Below, in pieces: positions 56,296 to 64,000 of a stretch of 64,000 nt of DNA (within the stretch, counting starts at the first letter, position 1; every line of letters starts with the position of its first letter). The notes beneath the pieces are model-generated. The model saw only the letters and a program-made list of their open reading frames with translations. It was not told the origin of the DNA and did no database searches. This stretch comes from Irpex lacteus (lineage: Eukaryota; Basidiomycota; Agaricomycetes; Polyporales; Irpicaceae). The position numbers were made by a program, and so were the translations under genes. The stretch covers positions 806,001-870,000 of the forward strand of contig MQVO02000015.1 in the NCBI GenBank assembly GCA_001986395.2. Reading direction: 5' to 3'.

Positions 56296-56886
56296 TGCCA
56301 GTGAAGACCACACAGATGGGGATTGGGACACGAAGGGGAGCGCAGATTCACTCGGACGCATCATGGCATTGTAAATGAGTACTTAAGTAGTACATTATCA
56401 TTATTCGTAAATATCGATGCTTACACCTGTCATATCGAGTTCGAGGACTCGGAGCTCGTCACGGTGACGTTCACGAGCACGCGTCCGTGACAAGCGCGGA
56501 AACGCCGGTAGCTGGTGTCACGCATACGATCAATTCAAACTTGGTCCTCCTCGCCATTAACTTCAGCTTCACATTCTCCGAACTGATCCCCACCTAGAAA
56601 GAAGAAGCCATGTATAGCTCCTGAGAACATGGCAGCATTCCTACGGTTCACTTGATGCGCCTCAAAGCTCTTTCAGTATCTTTCAACCCGTCGGCAATTG
56701 TTGTGTTCTGCCGACGTCTTCTTAGCACGGCCACTTCGTCTTTGACGGTTGTTTTGCTGTACTGGGTCATCTGACGTGCATCTCTGGGTATAAATTACGC
56801 GGTGTGTGGCCGGTGAGCTCATAGCAGTGCACTCGTCCTCCGTCATTTGGCTCACTGCTGGAAACTCATACGTCTCATTACAGAAT
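56296..56886. other. Intergenic
   Basis: No gene supported. It should carry the promoter of the FHA gene. Confidence 0.4.
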
Positions 56887-57536
56887 ATGGCGACCAACAT
56901 CGTAACACCGGCCTTCAACCCCACAAATGGTATTCTGGATGTCGAAATGGAGGATGAACTCGCTGCTACTCAGCCGCTAGATGTCCCAAGTACACAGATT
57001 GAACATTGGCAGTCTATTGACAGCGGCGCGTGGGGTGTGCTGGTACCCGTGGACAAGAAGTCTCCCGTAATCAGGCTGGTGAAACCAATCGTATATCTGG
57101 GCCGTACTCTTTGGCAAGGGCTTCCACCCGGGCAGAGCGTCCAAATCATTCACCCTAATATCAGTGAGTACTCGGCTTCAAGCTTCATTACTACAGCGCG
57201 GCATGAACTGCGTTGATGGTGGATCGTTTCTCTGTAGGTAAAAAGCACTGTTCTTTGCACTGGAACGGGAGAGACGACGGGGATTACAGGGTTTATGTCT
57301 ACGATCAGTGCTCAACCAACGGTACATACGTGAGTGCAGCTCACGCTACAACATTCACGAAGTTAACCGTGTCGTTCACATAGATCGACAACATTAAGCT
57401 AGCAGATGCACAACCTATTCCGAACCAGGACAGGATACCAGGTGAAGGGTGGCTCGTCAGCGGTAACATCATTTCATTTGGCACGTCCCGGGAGGCCTTG
57501 CCCCCGGATGAAGCTCAAGATAGCAGTAAGTACTGA
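56887..57536 (+). CDS. Stand-alone FHA-domain protein, partial duplicate of the adjacent Chk2-like gene
   Basis: Exons are 56887-57163, 57238-57329 and 57384-57536. The protein begins MATNIVTPAFNPTNGILDVE and carries ATQPLDVPSTQ, a small SQ/TQ patch. The FHA core follows: PIVYLGRTLW, HPNISKKHCSLHWNG, DQCSTNGTYIDNIKL and NIISFGTSREALPPDEAQDS. Both intron positions and phases equal those of the FHA part of the Chk2-like gene at 58.3 kb. The frame ends within codons of the point where that gene splices to its kinase exons. So this is a kinase-less copy: a phosphothreonine-binding module only, or a truncated relic. A consensus-like GTAAGT at the end suggests the ancestral donor is still there. 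Confidence 0.7.
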
Positions 57537-58315
57537 TATTCTTCGCGGATTTTTGGGCGGATGTAATGTTAATGCGTGTGAGAAGGGTACATATATAAAC
57601 ACCTTGCATCTGCGATGCGGGTGTCGAGAACGATGGACATGATTGAGTAAGCTTTTCATTTCGATGGATGTTAATGTCAATGTAGTGTCTCTTGGATATC
57701 GTATATCACTCGTAATGGAACATCTAGAATATTTCGGTCGCCTTAAATATCAGCTTCCTATCAGACATACAGCGTTTGTAAGCAGCTCATGAATGTACAC
57801 CTCGGTCGCTGTGCGTGCTGTGTTGTAAACAAGCCCGATTCATCGGGCTCGACACGTGTAGCGTATAATCGTTTATCACTGCCACTCGCGGCCAACGACC
57901 TACTTCAAGCGACTCACCTCCTCGCCGTCCTCCACACCCACCGTACCCTGCTTCATTCTGCCACTGCTATCCCCAACTTGCTGTCTTTGTCCTCGCTTTG
58001 CTCCTGCTATCTTGTCAGCATTCTTTCGCGCTCTCTGCGTGGCAACGTTAACATTGTCCGCCACTCGCTAGCATTTGTCCTTTTGCAATTGCTGTGCCAT
58101 TCAGTCAGTACACGATTTGGGCGACGGCCGTATTCAATAAAGATAAAGCGAAAACGCGTGGACCCTCGTGCACTTCCCATCTGCAGATCGGATATAAAGG
58201 CCTTTCACGCAACTCAACTCAACTCAGCACAGCGCCCATTGTTATCCAGTCCCGTCTGTCTGTCAACTTCCCCACTTCCTTGTTCTCCTTCTCTGCTCCG
58301 TATCCTCCACGCGCA
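57537..58315. other. Intergenic, promoter and leader of the Chk2-like gene
   Basis: Long frames here (for example 57789-58574) run out of phase with the kinase gene and show no family features; they probably reflect 5'-UTR composition. Confidence 0.4.
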
Positions 58316-61013
<2,698 letters not shown>

Positions 61014-61509
61014 AGGGTGGTCGGTTGCTCGACGAAAAGGCGGCGGTGATCGTGGAGGAGGTGCTTGGATTTGCGCGTCTTGTTTCTTTCTTTCATATAT
61101 CTCCCTCTCTTTCTCTTTCTCTCTCAACTGCTCATCTATCTCTATGTGCTTTGCTATAGCTTGTTTAACTGCTCGTTTCCCTTCACGAATGACTTTACAA
61201 TTGATTTTACAGTTGCTGACGAATATTACTTGTGTATTATACAGATACTAGGTGGTCTTCGACCACTTATAAACTCCCACTAAGCATGCTGAGTATCAGA
61301 GTTATTCTCTCGAGGTAAGTAGGGGGTTGTGGTGAATGAAGGAGGCCGTGTTTCCCGGGATGATGACTCGGAGCGCTATATACTGCATCATGATGTAGTA
61401 ACAGGAGTGTGCCACGGTCCCACAGAGCTCTTGCCTCTTCGCCGTCATCGACATCTCCAGCCGACCCAACACCCCGAGAGCTTCTGCTGCATCAGCACAT
61501 ACCTTGTTG
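61014..61509. other. Intergenic with the leader of F-box-like copy 4
   Basis: 3' flank of the kinase gene, CT-rich at 61081-61130. From about 61430 the conserved leader of the F-box-like family begins (GCTTCTGCTGCATCAGCACA). Confidence 0.4.
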
Positions 61510-61562
61510 GTGAGTTGTAACGCTGTACTCAAGAGAGCCGTTCTCAATCTCTTCATCAACAG
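61510..61562 (+). promoter_or_regulatory. 53-nt 5'-UTR intron of F-box-like copy 4
   Basis: Donor ACCTTGTTG|GTGAGTTG and acceptor CATCAACAG|CAG lie 23 nt before the ATG. Position and flanking sequence match the leader introns of copies 2 and 3. Confidence 0.55.
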
Positions 61563-61585
61563 CAGAATACCACCACACGCAACTC

Positions 61586-63133
61586 ATGGCTACTGGGGCA
61601 GACATTCCTCCCGAATTGTTTAGGCGTATCCTCCGCGACGTATGCGAGGACGCTGAACGGTTGCTCGACCTTGACAAGGCAGTGTCGAGCCGTAAAGAAG
61701 CCATCAAGAATGTCACAGCGTGCTCGCTCACCTGTGTCTACTGGGCTCACATCTGTCGCAGAGCGCTGTTCTGGGCCGTGTGGATCAAGAATTACGAGGA
61801 CATGTGCGCCTTTGCGGTGTTGGTCGCAAACACGCCGGCGAAGTTCACACCGATCTCAAAGCATGTCGGGTATGCTACTATCGTGCAGCGTGTAGGGGAT
61901 CGGCCGTGGCTTCACCTGGTTCGAATGCAGCCTTCCTTGTTCCGATTCTTACGCTTCAACATCATTTTTCATATCGAGGACGCTCCGAGTCCCAAGAATA
62001 CCAGTACTAGTTCACAACGCTCGATGTCTCGACGTCTCTTTGCTTGCCTCCCTCGTACCCCTCCCTCTTCGTGTTTGCAGTGTACGACGCTAACAATCGA
62101 CAAGCCCCATTTTGTAACTCCTCACGACCTCACGGCCTTTCTCCAGAATTTCAACCAACCTTCTTCACTTGTGTTGACTAATGTCACATGGGATGCACAG
62201 ATACATCTCGAGAGTCATTTACTCACAGGCGGCCCGCTGGACATTTTTGCCCCTGGTTACAATGTAAGTGTACTTGTACACAGTTCAGAGCATATCGCAG
62301 AAACGGCATGGCTCGCTTTCGCTACTACTCTCCACGGTCATTCCACCGGGCAAGGATCGTCGACTTTGGGGAACAATGGGAACAAGCATCAACTGACGTT
62401 ACAAGTCCTTCCATCAGCTCAGCGCCCTATCTTGGAGATCTGCAATTCTCTGTGCGAAGGACAAAAAGCACCACGTCTTGAATTCTATCATTACACTGGG
62501 GCTACCTCTTTCATTTCACTCAAGGGTAGTCTGTCATGTGAGTAGCTTGTCCGTTCTTTCGAAAAGCCCACAGCAACCTGACGTATTGTAAGACCAATAC
62601 TATTTGTGCAGCATGGGCATCCGAGAACACGAGCCCGCCAATAGTGAGACCCCTTATATATCACGGCTTTGGTTCTATGGCGCGCAAATGGATACACCGG
62701 TTACCTATAGCAAGCTCAGGAATCCCATCGTCATCATCGACCACATCTCTATACTCTGTGCACATATCAAACTTTCTGCTGGGAAATCCGGTCGGCCCAC
62801 GACAAGCCACTCATCTAACCGACTGCCCGACCGTTTAGCTTATCCCGTAGAGCTATGTGCGGCACAAACGGGATTCCTCCGATTGCAGCTGCGCTTCGAA
62901 AACTACGACGATCTCGTCCAGTTTATGGAAACTCAGCGTACAACACTGGACAAGCTTGATGTTCGCGTCGCTCTATTTTACTGCACAGAAGGATCGCAGC
63001 TTCGTGCAGCCGACTTTGAAACATTAGAAGACCTAGGAGGTACGCCCATGTTACTTTCTCTTTAGTAATTTAGCCCACTTGAACTGTTTCTGCAGATGCC
63101 CGTGAACACGATTATATCTATACGGATCGCTAG
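61586..63133 (+). CDS. F-box-like family protein, copy 4 (three exons)
   Basis: Exons are 61586-62537, 62593-63039 and 63096-63133. It starts MATGADIPPELFRRIL and has CSLTCVYWAHICRRALFWAV, FACLPRTPPSSCLQC and LPSAQRPILEICNSL. The exon-2 acceptor is placed at GTATTGTAAG (62592) because it restores the family frame (YQYYLCSMG); the nearer GTGCAG would shift it. Exon 2 holds CAAQTGFLRLQLRFENYDDL and ends EDLGG. Exon 3 encodes DAREHDYIYTDR. It lies 52 kb from, and inverted relative to, the tandem trio at 2.5-9.5 kb, and is most like copy 3. Function as for copy 2: unknown, possibly an SCF adaptor. Confidence 0.77.
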
Positions 63134-63541
63134 TAGTGGTTCTCAACCGTCTACTCTATGCAAGGACACTGATACCTCGTAGATCTCTGGTGTATAAGTA
63201 GATACTGGTGCTCGTTCCGAGTCCTATGATACTTACTGTGTTTATACTTTCCTGTACACGTCGTTTAACGGTGATCCGCCTACAACTGACCTAACAGCCT
63301 GAGATCAGCTCAGAACCCTAGCGAAGCCCTTTACCGATATTCAACGTTGCAACGATGGTCTGTCGAATGCTCAAATAGACTGGACTTGACGTCAGAGGTT
63401 AAATTACCTAAGACCCGAAGATCTATTTCCACATTTAGTTTGGATCATTTAGGACGTGGTAGGTGCCGGAGACCCCTATGAATGCGAGCGATCGAGAGGA
63501 GGAGGGCGTGGACCCATCAAGTCGTCATCCTTATAGCCGTG
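63134..63541. other. Convergent intergenic region
   Basis: Between copy 4 (+) and the edge gene (-). No gene supported. Confidence 0.4.
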
Positions 63542-64000
63542 TCAAGAGTGCGTGCAGGTACATTCTTTATCGAGGTACAGAGCCCCTCTGTCCGCGAACT
63601 CTTTCATCTCCCAAGATATTATATTCTGGTAGTACTTCTGATCGTTTCCAGACCAATTGTTGAACATCGTGTCGGATGAAAAGTAGATAGAAATAGACTG
63701 GATGACCTCGAACCGACGGCACGCAGCACGAATTCCGTCCCAGGACACCGCCCCACGGTCCAGGACGAACAAGACGGCGAATGTCAGATGAACAATCGTC
63801 GGCGGGAGGCTCATTAGGATCATAGAAAGAACATCCATGCATGTCTGCGCGTCCTGTTTATCGTGACAGTTGTCGCAAGGATAGCCGAGAATACTAAAGG
63901 CGTGTAGGCACGTAAATTTCGTTAATGTAGCAGCGAGAGCGGAAAACGTCCCGTCATATGCTGAGGGGAACGGGAATAGTAAGTCATGTGTACTCTCGTT
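63542..64000 (-). CDS. F-box/LRR-type protein, 3' part only (cut by window edge)
   Basis: The frame is open from the right edge to the stop at 63542: DLLFPFPSAYDGTFSALAAT, FTCLHAFSILGYPCDNCHDK, then MILMSLPPTIVHLTFAVLFV and WDGIRAACRRFEVIQSISIY. The LPPTI-HLTF pattern followed by W..I..AC..F is the usual C-terminal signature of Agaricomycete F-box proteins with degenerate LRR bodies. The F-box itself would lie beyond the edge. Confidence 0.65.
   Translation of the reverse strand, partial: NESTHDLLFPFPSAYDGTFSALAATLTKFTCLHAFSILGYPCDNCHDKQDAQTCMDVLSMILMSLPPTIVHLTFAVLFVLDRGAVSWDGIRAACRRFEVIQSISIYFSSDTMFNNWSGNDQKYYQNIISWEMKEFADRGALYLDKECTCTHS

Overview
The window reads as a piece of a filamentous basidiomycete genome, most likely an Agaricomycete. 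Nearly every gene is broken by short introns (about 50-70 nt, GT(A/G)NG donors, CTNAC-like branch sites, AG acceptors), the gene set includes DUF6535 proteins, a cerato-platanin and many F-box-type proteins, and the intron-dense sugar transporter is typical of mushrooms and polypores. Species cannot be named from the sequence. Exon borders below were placed by hand from reading frame, splice consensus and comparison between paralogues in the window; there was no transcript evidence.

Layout. 1-0.7 kb: the 5' end of a Ty1/copia-type retrotransposon on the minus strand (frameshifted gag, a primer site matching the anticodon arm of initiator tRNA-Met, a candidate LTR). 0.7-2.5 kb: gene-free, with an AT-rich island. 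2.5-9.7 kb: three tandem minus-strand copies of an unnamed F-box-like family; a fourth copy lies at 61.5-63.1 kb on the plus strand. 10.1-10.8 kb: unrecognised coding-like sequence, possibly decayed. 11.0-13.9, 22.5-25.4 and 26.0-28.8 kb: three DUF6535 membrane proteins. Between them lie housekeeping and other genes: an HD-domain cyanamide-hydratase-like enzyme (14.4 kb), a secreted cerato-platanin (16.0 kb), the lariat-debranching enzyme DBR1 (17.4 kb), the ribosome-biogenesis factor RPF2 (19.7 kb), then a long inverted repeat (21.1-21.7 kb).

29.3-32.2 kb: an MFS sugar transporter with about 24 introns and microexons as short as 5 nt. 33.9-35.7 kb: a large F-box protein with a short C-terminal relic of a paralogue beside it. 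36.1-39.9 kb: the GATOR2/SEACAT subunit Mios/Sea4. 40.9-43.8 kb: carnitine O-acetyltransferase. 44.9-46.8 kb: a single-pass membrane protein with a cysteine-bearing ectodomain. 48.5-50.0 kb: a multi-pass membrane protein. 50.4-56.3 kb: three more F-box-type genes. 56.9-61.0 kb: a stand-alone FHA gene directly upstream of a Rad53/Chk2-type FHA kinase, apparently a partial duplicate of it. 63.5 kb to the edge: the 3' part of another F-box/LRR-type gene.

Functionally the window mixes conserved core genes (DBR1, RPF2, Mios, Chk2, carnitine acetyltransferase, sugar transporter) with fast-evolving lineage-specific families. Nine F-box-type and three DUF6535 genes in 64 kb, a truncated FHA duplicate, a C-terminal relic, a retroelement and an inverted repeat point to an actively duplicating accessory landscape between conserved genes. 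I did not find an obviously new enzymatic or defence system; the most distinctive signals are the four-copy F-box-like family with its conserved leader intron and tiny last exon, the FHA/Chk2 duplication, and the microexon-rich transporter.
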